A stretch of DNA of 64,000 nucleotides from Streptomyces tardus (GCF_018101125.2 NZ_JAELVF020000004.1:310001-374000); one strand, 5' to 3'. Positions 33,918 through 42,979 are shown, counted from the first letter of the stretch. A program made the numbers and translations. Notes: a model not told the origin generated them from the letters alone.

Positions 33918-34415
33918 ATGAGCGATGCGGCCGGCAGTGACCCGGCGCCCCTGGCGGTCTTCGACCTGGACGGCACCCTCTGCGACACCCGGCACCGGCT
34001 CCACTTCCTGGAGTCGCGGCCGAAGGACTGGGCGGCCTTCTTCCGAGCCGCCCGGCAGGACCCGCCGCTGCCCGAGGGGGTGCGGCTCGCGCGCGAGTGG
34101 GCCGGAAAGTGCGAGCTGGGGTACGTCACCGGACGCCCCGAACGCTGTCGCCGTGACACGAAGCGCTGGCTGGCGGCACAGGGCCTGCCGGCGGGCGAGC
34201 TCTGGATGCGGGAGGACCGGGACTTCCGCCCCGCGCGGGTGGCCAAGCTCGTTCTGCTGCGGTCACTGGCCGAACGGCGCCGCGTGCAGGTGGTGGTCGA
34301 CGACGACGTGCGGGTCTGCGAGGCGTACGAGGGGGCCGGCTTCACCGTCGTGCGGGCGGACTGGATGGGTGCGGCCGAGGAGTTGGGCGAGGCGCAGGAG
34401 CAGGGACGCACCTGA
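33918..34415 (+). CDS. HAD-superfamily phosphatase-like protein
   Basis: A 165-residue small HAD protein resembling the 3'-phosphatase domain of polynucleotide kinase/phosphatases. The nucleophile motif is AVFDLDGTLCDTRHR (DxDGT), motif II is GYVTGRPERCRRDT, and the acidic motif is VQVVVDDDVRVCEAYE. No cap or kinase domain is attached. The gene itself is complete, but its last 84 bases form the outer part of a perfect palindrome (34332-34589), and a copied C-terminus appears on the opposite strand. Nucleic acid or nucleotide substrate is inference. Confidence 0.8.
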   Translation: MSDAAGSDPAPLAVFDLDGTLCDTRHRLHFLESRPKDWAAFFRAARQDPPLPEGVRLAREWAGKCELGYVTGRPERCRRDTKRWLAAQGLPAGELWMREDRDFRPARVAKLVLLRSLAERRRVQVVVDDDVRVCEAYEGAGFTVVRADWMGAAEELGEAQEQGRT

Positions 34416-34589
34416 CGGACACCGGCGGCGCGGGTCCGACAGCGGCCCTCCCGACGCGGATCCGCGTCGGGAGGGCCGCTGTCGGACCCGCGCCGCCGGT
34501 GTCCGTCAGGTGCGTCCCTGCTCCTGCGCCTCGCCCAACTCCTCGGCCGCACCCATCCAGTCCGCCCGCACGACGGTGAAGCCGGCCCC
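34332..34589. repeat. 258-bp perfect spacer-free palindrome
   Basis: Arms 34332-34460 and 34461-34589 are exact reverse complements (129 bp each) with no loop, centred on GGATCC. The left arm includes the end of the HAD gene and the right arm is its inverted copy. Matching stops abruptly at both ends. Confidence 0.97.
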
Positions 34590-34673
34590 GAGCAACTGCC
34601 TGGACATGATCAGCTCCTGGATCGTCCCGTCCTCCAACTGACGCGTGCGCACTGTGGTGACCATGCACGCCAT
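34506..34673 (-). pseudogene. Chimeric fragment: unknown N-terminus joined to copied HAD C-terminus
   Basis: An open 55-residue frame. The first about 28 residues (MVTTVRTRQLEDGTIQELI...) resemble the start of an unrelated, unrecognised gene. The remaining 26 are the inverted copy of the HAD phosphatase C-terminus carried by the palindrome. The join is at 34589/34590. It is not expected to be a functional gene. Confidence 0.7.
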
Positions 34674-34684
34674 TCTTGCAGGTC

Positions 34685-34826
34685 GCCGGTCGCCGGCACT
34701 CGTCCGTCGCGACCGCCGGGACGGCACAGGGCACGGGTTCCCCACTTCGGGCCGGGGAAGGAGGGCAGGGTGAGACGTATGACGGCACGACCTGCCAACC
34801 CCCACCAGGCAAGACTGCTGCGGCTG
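34685..34826 (+). repeat. 142-bp direct duplicate of ROK gene 5' region, copy 1
   Basis: Bases 34685-34826 match 35253-35394 exactly. They carry the ROK gene upstream region, GTG start and first 18 or so codons. After copy 1 the sequence switches to an acetyltransferase-like fragment. Only copy 2 continues into the ROK gene. Confidence 0.95.
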
Positions 34827-34925
34827 GCCGCTCTCGCGGAGGCGCCGTACGCCTTCGGTACGACGCTCGCCCAGTGGCAGGGCGAGGGCGATCGGCCCGA
34901 CCGCTGGCGCGCCCGTCTGGCGACG
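34821..34925 (+). pseudogene. GNAT acetyltransferase N-terminal fragment
   Basis: About 35 codons read LAALAEAPYAFGTTLAQWQG and on to DRWRARL, a typical early region of GNAT N-acetyltransferases. The fragment is fused in frame to the duplicated ROK start at a shared CTGCGGCTG and has no acetyl-CoA-binding core. Confidence 0.6.
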
Positions 34926-35157
34926 CCGGGCTCGCGCCGGCCGACGTACCCGCGCAGCCCCGCAGCCGCTGTAGCCGCGTCGAAGACGTTCACGCCGGCT
35001 CCGGCTCCCGCTCCAAGCTGGCCGTCGAAGTGGACCGCCTGCTGGAGACCGGACTGATCGTCGCCGACGGACTGGCCGCCTCCCGCGGCGGACGCCGCTC
35101 GCACAACGTACGGATCGCGCCGGGGCTGCGCGGGTACGTCGGCCGGCGCGAGCCCGG
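34926..35157. repeat. 37-bp inverted repeat pair
   Basis: 34926-34962 is the exact reverse complement of 35121-35157, enclosing the copied ROK segment. A 34-bp perfect palindrome follows at 35192-35225 (CCCGCCGTGGTCGGCGA and its complement). Confidence 0.9.
35005..35131 (+). repeat. 127-bp copy of ROK gene internal segment
   Basis: Matches 35448-35574 exactly (DNA-binding domain codons of the ROK regulator). It is flanked by unrelated sequence on both sides. Confidence 0.93.
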
Positions 35158-35337
35158 GGCTCGGGCGCCTTGCCCCGGGCGGCGGCCAGCACCCGCCGTG
35201 GTCGGCGATCGCCGACCACGGCGGGACGTTGAGCATCGCCACGGTCGTAGCGGCCGGTCGCCGGCACTCGTCCGTCGCGACCGCCGGGACGGCACAGGGC
35301 ACGGGTTCCCCACTTCGGGCCGGGGAAGGAGGGCAGG

Positions 35338-36528
35338 GTGAGACGTATGACGGCACGACCTGCCAACCCCCACCAGGCAAGACTGCTGCGGCTGTTGCGC
35401 GACGGCGGGCCCAGCTCCCGGGCACAGCTGGGGGACCGGGTCGAGCTCTCCCGCTCCAAGCTGGCCGTCGAAGTGGACCGCCTGCTGGAGACCGGACTGA
35501 TCGTCGCCGACGGACTGGCCGCCTCCCGCGGCGGACGCCGCTCGCACAACGTACGGATCGCGCCGGGGCTGCGCTTCCTGGCCATCGACATCGGTGCCAC
35601 CTCGATCGATGTCGCGGTGACCAACGCGGAGTTGGAGATCCTCGGCCACCTCAACCAGTCCATGGACGTGCGCGAGGGGCCGGTCGCGGTCTTCGAGCAG
35701 GCGCTCGCCATGGCCAGAAAGCTCCAGGACGACGGCCTGGCGGGGCAGTTCGACGGCGCCGGGGTCGGTGTTCCCGGCCCGGTCCGCTACCCCGAGGGCG
35801 TTCCGGTCGCGCCGCCGATCATGCCCGGCTGGGACGGGTTCCCGGTGCGCGAGGCGCTGAGCCAGGAGCTCGGCTGCCCGGTCATGGTCGACAACGACGT
35901 GAACCTGATGGCCATGGGGGAGCAGCAGGCCGGAGTCGCCCGCAGCGTCCGCGACTTCATCTGCGTCAAGATCGGTACCGGTATCGGCTGCGGCATCGTG
36001 GTCGGCGGCCAGGTCTACCGGGGCACCACCGGCAGCGCCGGCGACATCGGCCACATCCGGGCCGAGCCGGACGGCAGGCCGTGCGCCTGCGGCAACACCG
36101 GCTGCCTGGAGGCGTACTTCAGCGGTGCGGCCCTGGCCAGGGACGCGGAGATCGCGGCCACCGAGGGCGGTTCGCCGGAGCTCGCCAGTCGACTGGCCGC
36201 GGCCGGCACTCTGACCTCGGTCGACGTCGCCGCGGCTGCGGCGGCCGGTGATGCCGCCAGCCTGGAGCTCATCCGGGCCGGCGGTGCGCGCACCGGACAG
36301 GTGCTGGCCGGGCTCGTCAGCTTCTTCAACCCGGGTCTGGTGATCATCGGCGGCGGGGTGACGGGCCTCGGCCACAACCTCCTCGCCAGCATCCGTACCC
36401 AGGTCTACCGCCAGTCGCTGCCGCTGGCGACCGGCAACCTGCCCATCGTGCTCGGGGAATTGGGCGCCGCGGCCGGGGTGACCGGCGCGGCGCGGCTGAT
36501 CAGCGATCACGTCTTCTCCTCCGCCTGA
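35338..36528 (+). CDS. ROK-family transcriptional regulator
   Basis: A 396-residue repressor. An N-terminal winged helix-turn-helix (residues about 8-70: ARLLRLLRDGGPSSRAQLGD, then LSRSKLAVEVDRLLETGLIV) precedes a ROK sugar-kinase-like domain. The latter has ATP-site-like FLAIDIGATSIDVAVTN, a VDNDVNLMAMGE block, the zinc-type ROK motif GHI...CACGNTGCLEAY, and FNPGLVIIGGGV. GTG 35338 follows GGAGGG; ATG 35347 is an alternative. It precedes the CUT2 sugar ABC operon on the same strand by 240 bases and is the obvious candidate regulator, with a sugar or phosphosugar ligand. Its upstream region lies in the mosaic tract, so the natural promoter context is uncertain. Confidence 0.92.
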   Translation: MRRMTARPANPHQARLLRLLRDGGPSSRAQLGDRVELSRSKLAVEVDRLLETGLIVADGLAASRGGRRSHNVRIAPGLRFLAIDIGATSIDVAVTNAELEILGHLNQSMDVREGPVAVFEQALAMARKLQDDGLAGQFDGAGVGVPGPVRYPEGVPVAPPIMPGWDGFPVREALSQELGCPVMVDNDVNLMAMGEQQAGVARSVRDFICVKIGTGIGCGIVVGGQVYRGTTGSAGDIGHIRAEPDGRPCACGNTGCLEAYFSGAALARDAEIAATEGGSPELASRLAAAGTLTSVDVAAAAAAGDAASLELIRAGGARTGQVLAGLVSFFNPGLVIIGGGVTGLGHNLLASIRTQVYRQSLPLATGNLPIVLGELGAAAGVTGAARLISDHVFSSA

Positions 36529-36677
36529 CCTCTCCGCGACAGCACCTCCGTCCCGCACAGCCGCAGCACAGGCGCCACCCACCCGCACCACCGCATCCGC
36601 ACCACCTGCACCCGCAAGGCCCGTATCCAGCCCGCAACATCCTGATATTTCGTCAACTCGTCCCGGTCCCCGAGCGG

Positions 36678-36707
36678 TTGACACGCACAGCCGCTTCCGC
36701 GTACCCG
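36678..36707 (+). promoter_or_regulatory. Candidate promoter for sugar ABC operon
   Basis: A perfect -35 TTGACA (36678-36683) is followed after 18 bases by TACCCG as a weak -10. It lies about 60 bases before ATG 36769. Just upstream, around 36645-36660, is an AT-rich ctgatatttcgtcaac stretch, a possible regulator site. Confidence 0.5.
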
Positions 36708-36768
36708 CGCCCGCACCGCGATCAGTCCTGCCCGCACACCGGCGCACACACTGCCCAGGAGGCCAGCC

Positions 36769-38397
36769 ATGGCTCCCCCGCCCAAGGATTCACCCCCCGA
36801 GTCACCGCCCGTCGAGGAGCCGCCCTCCGCACCGCCACCGGACGACTCCGGCCGGCAGGGCGAGCGGCCCTCCCGGGTGCCGCCGGTGCTCACCATGACC
36901 GGCATCACCAAGTCCTTCCCCGGTGTACGCGCGCTGGCCGGCGTCGACCTGGAGGTCGCGCCCGGCGAGGTGCACTGCCTGCTGGGACAGAACGGCGCGG
37001 GCAAGTCCACGCTGATCAAGGTCCTGGCCGGCGCCCACCAGCCGGACGACGGAGAGATCACCTGGCAGGGCCACCCGGTCACGCTCAGCTCCCCGAGCGC
37101 CGCCACGGCCAAGGGGATCGCCACCATCTACCAGGAACTCGACCTGGTGCCCCATCTGTCGGTGGCGGAGAACGTCCACCTGGGTCACGAACTGGCGACC
37201 GCGGGCTTCATCCGGGCGCGCGAGGCCGAGCGGGCCACCCGTTCGCTGCTGAGCCGGCTCGGCCACCCGGAGATCAGCCCGCGCGCTCTGGTGGGCGAAC
37301 TCTCCGCCGCCGGGCAGCAGATCGTCTCCATGGCCCGGGCCCTCTCCCACGAGGTGCGGCTGATCGTGATGGACGAGCCCTCCGCGGTGCTCGACCCGGA
37401 CGAGGTGGAGAACCTCTTCCGGATCGTCGCCGAGCTGACCGCGGACGGCGTCGCCGTCATCTACATCTCCCACCGCCTGGAGGAGATCCGCCGCATCGGT
37501 GACCGCGTCACCGTGCTGAAGGACGGTCGCGCGGTCGCGGGCGGCCTGCCCGCGCAGTCCACCGCCACCCGGGACATCGTCGCGCTGATGACCGGCCGCG
37601 ACGTCGAGTACTCCTTCCCGCGCCGCACCGAGCCGCTCGACGAGAGCGCCGAACCGGTGCTGCGGGTCGAAGGGCTCGCCCGGCGCGGCGAGTTCGAGCC
37701 GGTGGACCTGGTGGTGCGGCCCGGCGAGATCGTGGGCCTGGCCGGACTGGTCGGCTCCGGCCGGTCGGAGATCCTGGAGACGGTATACGGCGCTCGCAAG
37801 CCGACCGCCGGACGGGTCGTGCTGGACGGGAAGCCGCTGCGCACCGGCAGCGTGGTGGCGGCCGTGAAAGCCGGCCTGGGGCTGGCGCCCGAGGAGCGCA
37901 AGGCCCAGGGCCTGCTGATGATGGAGTCGGTCACCCGCAACGTCACGCTCTCCTCGCTGCCCCGCTTCTCCACCGGCGGCTGGCTGGACCGCGAGGGCGA
38001 ACGCACGGCCGCCCGCGCGCGCACCGGGGAGCTGGCGCTCCACCCCAACGACCCCGAGCGCGCCGTACGCACCTTCTCCGGCGGCAACCAGCAGAAGGCC
38101 GTACTGGCCCGCTGGCTGCTGCGCGGCTGCCGGGTGCTGCTGCTCGACGAGCCCACCAGGGGCGTCGACGTCGGTGCGCGTTCCGAGCTGTACGCGCTCA
38201 TCCGTCAGCTGGCCGACCAGGGCGTCGCCGTCCTGCTCGTCTCCAGCGAACTGCCCGAGGTGCTCGGGCTCGCCGACCGGGTGCTCGTCCTGCGCGAGGG
38301 CCGCGTCGTCCACACCGCACCCGCGGAGCAACTCGACGAGTCCAGGGTGCTCGATCTCGTCATGGAAGGCTCGCCAGAGCCGGAAGGCAGGCCCTAA
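36769..38397 (+). CDS. Sugar ABC transporter ATP-binding protein (CUT2, RbsA/MglA-like)
   Basis: A 542-residue protein with two fused ATPase cassettes. The first has Walker A GQNGAGKST, a degenerate signature LSAAGQQIVSMARAL, and Walker B LIVMDEPSAVL. The second has a degenerate P-loop GLVGSGRSE, signature FSGGNQQKAVLARWL and Walker B VLLLDEPTRGVD. This asymmetry is normal for CUT2 importers. A Pro-rich N-terminal 40 residues precedes the first cassette. AGGAGG lies 6 bases before the ATG. The stop abuts the permease start, and a binding protein follows. Confidence 0.95.
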   Translation: MAPPPKDSPPESPPVEEPPSAPPPDDSGRQGERPSRVPPVLTMTGITKSFPGVRALAGVDLEVAPGEVHCLLGQNGAGKSTLIKVLAGAHQPDDGEITWQGHPVTLSSPSAATAKGIATIYQELDLVPHLSVAENVHLGHELATAGFIRAREAERATRSLLSRLGHPEISPRALVGELSAAGQQIVSMARALSHEVRLIVMDEPSAVLDPDEVENLFRIVAELTADGVAVIYISHRLEEIRRIGDRVTVLKDGRAVAGGLPAQSTATRDIVALMTGRDVEYSFPRRTEPLDESAEPVLRVEGLARRGEFEPVDLVVRPGEIVGLAGLVGSGRSEILETVYGARKPTAGRVVLDGKPLRTGSVVAAVKAGLGLAPEERKAQGLLMMESVTRNVTLSSLPRFSTGGWLDREGERTAARARTGELALHPNDPERAVRTFSGGNQQKAVLARWLLRGCRVLLLDEPTRGVDVGARSELYALIRQLADQGVAVLLVSSELPEVLGLADRVLVLREGRVVHTAPAEQLDESRVLDLVMEGSPEPEGRP

Positions 38398-39417
38398 GTG
38401 TTGAACTCCCCGCCCTCTCTCAGCAAGACAGACCCAGCGGGGCCGCCGACGAGCAGTGCGGCCCGGCCCGCGCTCCCCGGCTGGGTGGACCTGCGCACGC
38501 TCGCGCTGCTGGGCGTGCTCGCGATCCTCGTACTGGTCGGCGCGCTCACCAAGCCCGACCAGTTCCTGAGCACCGGCAACCTCCAACTGATCCTGACCCA
38601 GGCGTCGGTGATCGGCGTGGTGACGGTCGGCATCACCTTCGTGATCATCGGTGGCGGCATCGATCTGTCCGTCGGAGCGATGGTGGCGCTCGCCTCGGTC
38701 TGGGCGACCACACTGGCCACCCAGGACTTCGGCTTCGGCGGCATGCTGATGTGCGCCGTCCTGGTCGGCCTGGGCGCCGGACTGATCAACGGTGTGCTCA
38801 TCGCCTACGGGCCGATGGTCCCCTTCATCGCCACCCTCGCCATGATGGCCTCCGCCCGCGGACTCTCGCTCCAGCTCAGCGAGGGCAAGACCCAGATGGT
38901 GACCGTCGACTCGGTCCTCAGCCTCGGTGAGCGGGACGCCTACGTCCTCGGCATACCCCCGCTGGTGCTGGTCTTCGCGGTGGTGACGGTGCTCGGCTGG
39001 CTGCTGCTCAACCGTACGACCTTCGGCCGGCGCACCGTCGCCATCGGCGGCAACGCCGAGGCGGCCCGGCTCGCCGGCATCGCCGTCAAGCGCCAGCGCC
39101 TGATGCTCTACCTGCTGTCCGGACTGTGCTGCGGCATCGCGGCGTTCATGCTGATCATCCTCACCGGCTCCGGCCAGAACACCAACGGCAACCTGTACGA
39201 GCTGGACGCCATCGCCGCGGCGATCATCGGCGGCACGCTGCTCTCCGGCGGTCGCGGCACCATCGTCGGCTCGGTGCTGGGTGTACTGATCTTCACCACG
39301 ATCACCAACCTCTTCGCGCTGAACAACCTCCAGAGCGCGCCGCAGCAGATCGCCAAGGGCGCGATCATCGTGGCCGCCGTACTGCTCCAGCGCAGGCTGA
39401 ACCGCACCGACAACTAG
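38398..39417 (+). CDS. Sugar ABC transporter permease (CUT2, RbsC-like)
   Basis: A 339-residue membrane protein with eight to ten helices of the BPD_transp_2 type. Recognisable blocks are ITFVIIGGGIDLSVGAMVAL, the coupling segment GGNAEAARLAGI and the C-terminal AIIGGTLLSGGRGTIVGSVL. GTG start lies immediately after the ATPase stop. It forms the channel of the importer with the neighbouring ATPase and binding protein. One permease gene implies a homodimeric channel, as in ribose systems. Confidence 0.95.
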   Translation: MLNSPPSLSKTDPAGPPTSSAARPALPGWVDLRTLALLGVLAILVLVGALTKPDQFLSTGNLQLILTQASVIGVVTVGITFVIIGGGIDLSVGAMVALASVWATTLATQDFGFGGMLMCAVLVGLGAGLINGVLIAYGPMVPFIATLAMMASARGLSLQLSEGKTQMVTVDSVLSLGERDAYVLGIPPLVLVFAVVTVLGWLLLNRTTFGRRTVAIGGNAEAARLAGIAVKRQRLMLYLLSGLCCGIAAFMLIILTGSGQNTNGNLYELDAIAAAIIGGTLLSGGRGTIVGSVLGVLIFTTITNLFALNNLQSAPQQIAKGAIIVAAVLLQRRLNRTDN

Positions 39418-39599
39418 CGCCGCACCACCGGCCGTTGCGCCGAGCGCCACCACCGGCGCGACGGCCGGCGGGCGCGGCCCGAGAGCTGCCCCACCACCAC
39501 CCGTGCCAACCGCACCACCCCGCGCACCACCCGCGCCACACAGCCCCACCCAGAGGTTTCACCCGTTCGAAGCGGCAACCAGTGAAGGGTCGAAATGCC

Positions 39600-40664
39600 A
39601 TGAAGTCGCTCAACTCAGCAGCGCAGGCGGTCAGTACGAGCCGCAGAAGACTCCTGTTCGGTGCCGCGGCGGCGTCCGCCGGCGCGATGCTGGTCGGCTG
39701 TACCAGCAACGAGAGCAACGACAGCAAGAGCGAGGACACGGCCGCCCAGGTGGCCGACGACAAGCCCGGCAAGAAGGTCACCATCGGCTACGCCGGTCCG
39801 CAGGCCGACCACGGCTGGCTGAACGCGGTCAACGAGCAGGCGAAGGGCCGGGCGGAGAAGTACGAGGACGTCACTCTGGAGATGACGGAGGGCTCCAACG
39901 ACAACGCGCAGCAGATCGGCCAGATCGAGACGCTGATCAACAAGAAGGTCGACGTACTGGTCATCCTGCCCTCGGACGGCAAGGCGCTGACCCAGGTGGG
40001 CCTGCGGGCGATGCGCGCCGGAATCCCGGTCGTCAACCTCGACCGCGTCTTCGACAACCCGCAGGCGTACCGCTGCTACGTCGGCGGCGACAACTACGGC
40101 ATGGGCCTCAACGCCGGCCGCTACATCGGCGAGCAGCTCAAGAAGAAGAAGAACGCCAAGGTCGTCGAGCTGGCCGGCGTCGACAACCTGGAGCTGACCC
40201 AGGACCGCACCAGGGGCTTCGACGACGCCCTGAAGAACTACCCGAACATCGAGAAGGTGGCCCGTCAGGCCGCCGAGTTCACGGTGGAGTCCGGGCAGTC
40301 GAAGATGGCCCAACTGCTGCGCGCCCAGCCGCAGTTCGACGCCCTGTGGAACCACGACGACGACCAGGGCGTGGGCGCCGAGCGCGCCATCGAGCAGGCC
40401 GGCCGGGACGAGTTCCTGATGGTCGGCGGCGCCGGTTCCAAGCACGCCATGGACGCCATCAAGGCGGGCAAGGGCGTACTGAAGGCCACCGTGCTCTACC
40501 CGCCGACCATGGCCGCCTCCGCCATCGACCTGGCACGCGCCCTGGCCCAGGGCAAGGGCATCGGCGGGCTGGCGGAGTTCGAGATCCCGGCCTCGCTGAC
40601 CCTCTACTCGGCTGTCGTGACCAAGGACAACGTCGACGAGTACATGCCGACCGGCTTCAACTGA
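39600..40664 (+). CDS. Sugar ABC transporter substrate-binding lipoprotein (RbsB-like)
   Basis: A 354-residue exported protein. The N-terminus has twin arginines (SRRRLLFGAAAASAGAMLVGC), ending in a lipobox with cysteine near residue 34, which suggests Tat or Sec export and a lipid anchor. The mature part is a periplasmic-binding-protein type I fold (VTIGYAGPQADHGWLNAVNE, IPVVNLDRVFDNP, ELAGVDNLELTQDRTRGF). It captures a sugar or cyclitol for the CUT2 importer. A 182-base gap rich in CACC repeats separates it from the permease gene. The next gene begins 13 bases after its stop. Confidence 0.93.
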   Translation: MKSLNSAAQAVSTSRRRLLFGAAAASAGAMLVGCTSNESNDSKSEDTAAQVADDKPGKKVTIGYAGPQADHGWLNAVNEQAKGRAEKYEDVTLEMTEGSNDNAQQIGQIETLINKKVDVLVILPSDGKALTQVGLRAMRAGIPVVNLDRVFDNPQAYRCYVGGDNYGMGLNAGRYIGEQLKKKKNAKVVELAGVDNLELTQDRTRGFDDALKNYPNIEKVARQAAEFTVESGQSKMAQLLRAQPQFDALWNHDDDQGVGAERAIEQAGRDEFLMVGGAGSKHAMDAIKAGKGVLKATVLYPPTMAASAIDLARALAQGKGIGGLAEFEIPASLTLYSAVVTKDNVDEYMPTGFN

Positions 40665-40677
40665 CAGGGGGACATCC

Positions 40678-41964
40678 GTGTCGACCACTTCGGGCGCTGT
40701 GACCACCAGCGCCGAGACCGACCGTGCCGCCGTCCAGCCCGGGCAGGGGGACGGCGAACCGCAGCCGTCCGAACTCCCGGTGCTGGGGGTCGGCATGGTC
40801 GGCTACTCCTTCATGGGCGCCGCTCACTCACAGGGGTGGCGCACCGCGGGACGGGTCTTCGACTTGCCCCGCACGCCGTACATGGCCGCCCTCTGCGGCC
40901 GGGATTCGGTCGCCGTGCGGCAGGCCGCCTCCCGGCTCGGCTGGGCCGCCACCGAGACCGACTGGCGCAAACTGATCACCCGTGACGACGTCTCGCTCGT
41001 CGACATCTGCACCCCCGGCAACAGCCACGCGGAGATCGCCATCGCCGCGCTGGAGGCGGGCAAGCACGTGCTGTGCGAGAAGCCGCTGGCCAACACGGTC
41101 GAGGAGGCGGAGGCGATGGTGGCCGCCGCCGAAGCCGCCCGTGCCCGTGGACAGTTGGCGATGGTCGGCTTCAACTACCGGAGGGTGCCCGCGCTGGCAC
41201 TGGCCCGGCAGATGGTCGCCGAGGGGCGCATCGGCACACTGCGCCATCTGCGGGTGACCTACCTCCAGGACTGGCTGGTCGATCCCGAGTTCCCGCTGGC
41301 CTGGCGGCTGCGCAAGGAGGCTGCCGGTTCGGGTGCGCTGGGCGATCTCGGCGCGCACATCGTCGACCTGGGCCAGCACCTGGCCGGCGAGCTGCTCGCC
41401 GGGGTCTCGGCGCAGATCGCGACGTTCGTGACCGAGCGCCCGCTGCCCGAGGACCCCACCGCCCGAGGAGCGGTCACGGTCGACGACGCCGCGGTGTTCA
41501 CCGGCCGGTTCGCCTCGGGCGCGCTGGCCTCCTTCGAGGCGAGCCGGATGGCCGCGGGCCGCAAGAACTCGCTGCGCATCGAGCTGAACGGCGACCGGGG
41601 CTCCCTCGCCTTCGACCTGGAGCGGCTGAACGAGCTCCAGTTCCACGACCAGACGGAACCGGCCGCCCACTCCGGCTTCCGGCGGATCCTGGTCACCGAG
41701 GAGCAGCACCCCTACCTCTCCGCCTGGTGGCCGCCGGGCCACGGCTTGGGGTACGAGCACACCTTCGTCCACCAGGCGTCGGACCTGGTGCGTGCCATCG
41801 CCGAGGAACGGCAGCCGCAGCCGTCCTTCGCCGACGGTCTCCAGGTCCAGCGGGTGCTGGCCGCGGTGGAGGAGAGTGCGCACAGCGACTGCGTCTACAC
41901 CCCTCTCGTCCACGAGCCCACCCAGTCCAGCCAGTCCACCGAGCCCACAGCCGCCGCCGGCTAG
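40678..41964 (+). CDS. Gfo/Idh/MocA-family NAD(P)-dependent sugar dehydrogenase
   Basis: A 428-residue oxidoreductase. The N-terminal Rossmann domain starts after a 35-residue tail (VLGVGMVGYSFMGAAHSQGW). It continues to the family lysine motif HVLCEKPLANTVEEAE and a C-terminal alpha/beta domain with GDLGAHIVDLGQHL, which contains the conserved aspartate and histidine. Members oxidise sugars or inositols at C1, C2 or C3. GTG has AGGGGGA upstream. Position directly after the importer suggests it oxidises the imported sugar in the cytoplasm, followed by the TIM-barrel enzyme 13 bases downstream. Confidence 0.92.
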   Translation: MSTTSGAVTTSAETDRAAVQPGQGDGEPQPSELPVLGVGMVGYSFMGAAHSQGWRTAGRVFDLPRTPYMAALCGRDSVAVRQAASRLGWAATETDWRKLITRDDVSLVDICTPGNSHAEIAIAALEAGKHVLCEKPLANTVEEAEAMVAAAEAARARGQLAMVGFNYRRVPALALARQMVAEGRIGTLRHLRVTYLQDWLVDPEFPLAWRLRKEAAGSGALGDLGAHIVDLGQHLAGELLAGVSAQIATFVTERPLPEDPTARGAVTVDDAAVFTGRFASGALASFEASRMAAGRKNSLRIELNGDRGSLAFDLERLNELQFHDQTEPAAHSGFRRILVTEEQHPYLSAWWPPGHGLGYEHTFVHQASDLVRAIAEERQPQPSFADGLQVQRVLAAVEESAHSDCVYTPLVHEPTQSSQSTEPTAAAG

Positions 41965-41977
41965 TCACGGAGGTCCC

Positions 41978-42979
41978 ATGCCCAGGTCATTCACCCTGTT
42001 CACCGGCCAGTGGGCCGACCTGCCCCTGGAGGAGGTCTGCGCGCACGCGCGCGACTTCGGCTACGACGGTCTCGAACTCGCCTGCTGGGGCGACCACTTC
42101 GAGGTCGACCGCGCACTGAACGAGCCCGGCTACATCCAGGGCAGGCACGACCTGCTGGAGAAGTACGGACTCAAGTGCTGGGCGATCTCCAACCATCTGG
42201 TGGGCCAGGCCGTCAGCGACGCGATCATCGACGAGCGCCACCGCCTCATCCTGCCCTCGCGCATCTGGGGCGACGGCGAGCCCGAGGGCGTGCGGCAGCG
42301 GGCGGCGGCCGAGATGGCCGACACCGCACGGGCGGCGGCGGCCTTCGGCGTGCGTACGGTGATCGGCTTCACCGGGTCGCCGATCTGGCATCTGGTGGCG
42401 ATGTTCCCGCCGGTGCCACCGAAGATGATCGAGGACGGCTACCAGGACTTCGCGGACCGCTGGAACCCGATCCTGGACGTCTTCGACGCCGAGGGCGTGC
42501 GGTTCGCCCACGAGGTCCACCCCGGCGAGATCGCGTACGACTACTGGACCACCCACCGCACCCTGGAGGCGGTCGGCCACCGCAGCGCGTTCGGTCTGAA
42601 CTTCGACCCCAGCCACTTCGTCTGGCAGGACCTGGACCCCAGCGGCTTCCTCTGGGACTTCCGGGACCGCATCCTGCACGTCGACTGCAAGGAGGCGCGC
42701 AGGCGTCTGGACGGCCGCAACGGCCGCCTCGGCTCCCACCTGCCCTGGGGCGACCCGCGCCGGGGCTGGGACTTCGTCTCCGCCGGCCACGGGGACGTCG
42801 CCTGGGAGGACGTCTTCCGCATGCTGCGCGCCATCGACTACCAGGGCCCGATCTCGGTGGAGTGGGAGGACGCCGGAATGGACCGGCTCGCCGGCGCACC
42901 CGAGGCGCTGGCGAAGCTCAAGGCGTACGACTACGAGCCTCCGAGCGCCAGCTTCGACGCGGCCTTCGGGAGCGACTGA
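41978..42979 (+). CDS. TIM-barrel sugar phosphate isomerase/epimerase
   Basis: A 333-residue AP-endonuclease-2-like TIM barrel. Metal-binding acidic and histidine residues are expected in GYDGLELACWGDHFE, RFAHEVHPGEIAYD, LNFDPSHFVWQ and the C-terminal ISVEWEDAGM. There is no signal peptide, so it is cytoplasmic. It follows the Gfo/Idh/MocA gene with GGAGG before its ATG. In related operons such barrels isomerise or cleave keto-sugars produced by the dehydrogenase. The precise reaction is inferred. Confidence 0.9.
   Translation: MPRSFTLFTGQWADLPLEEVCAHARDFGYDGLELACWGDHFEVDRALNEPGYIQGRHDLLEKYGLKCWAISNHLVGQAVSDAIIDERHRLILPSRIWGDGEPEGVRQRAAAEMADTARAAAAFGVRTVIGFTGSPIWHLVAMFPPVPPKMIEDGYQDFADRWNPILDVFDAEGVRFAHEVHPGEIAYDYWTTHRTLEAVGHRSAFGLNFDPSHFVWQDLDPSGFLWDFRDRILHVDCKEARRRLDGRNGRLGSHLPWGDPRRGWDFVSAGHGDVAWEDVFRMLRAIDYQGPISVEWEDAGMDRLAGAPEALAKLKAYDYEPPSASFDAAFGSD

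Noticed and set aside
34770..35057. Plus-strand 95-codon frame starting like the ROK gene
   Set aside because: It is the duplicated ROK start fused to a GNAT fragment and then out-of-frame ROK sequence; a product of the mosaic tract.
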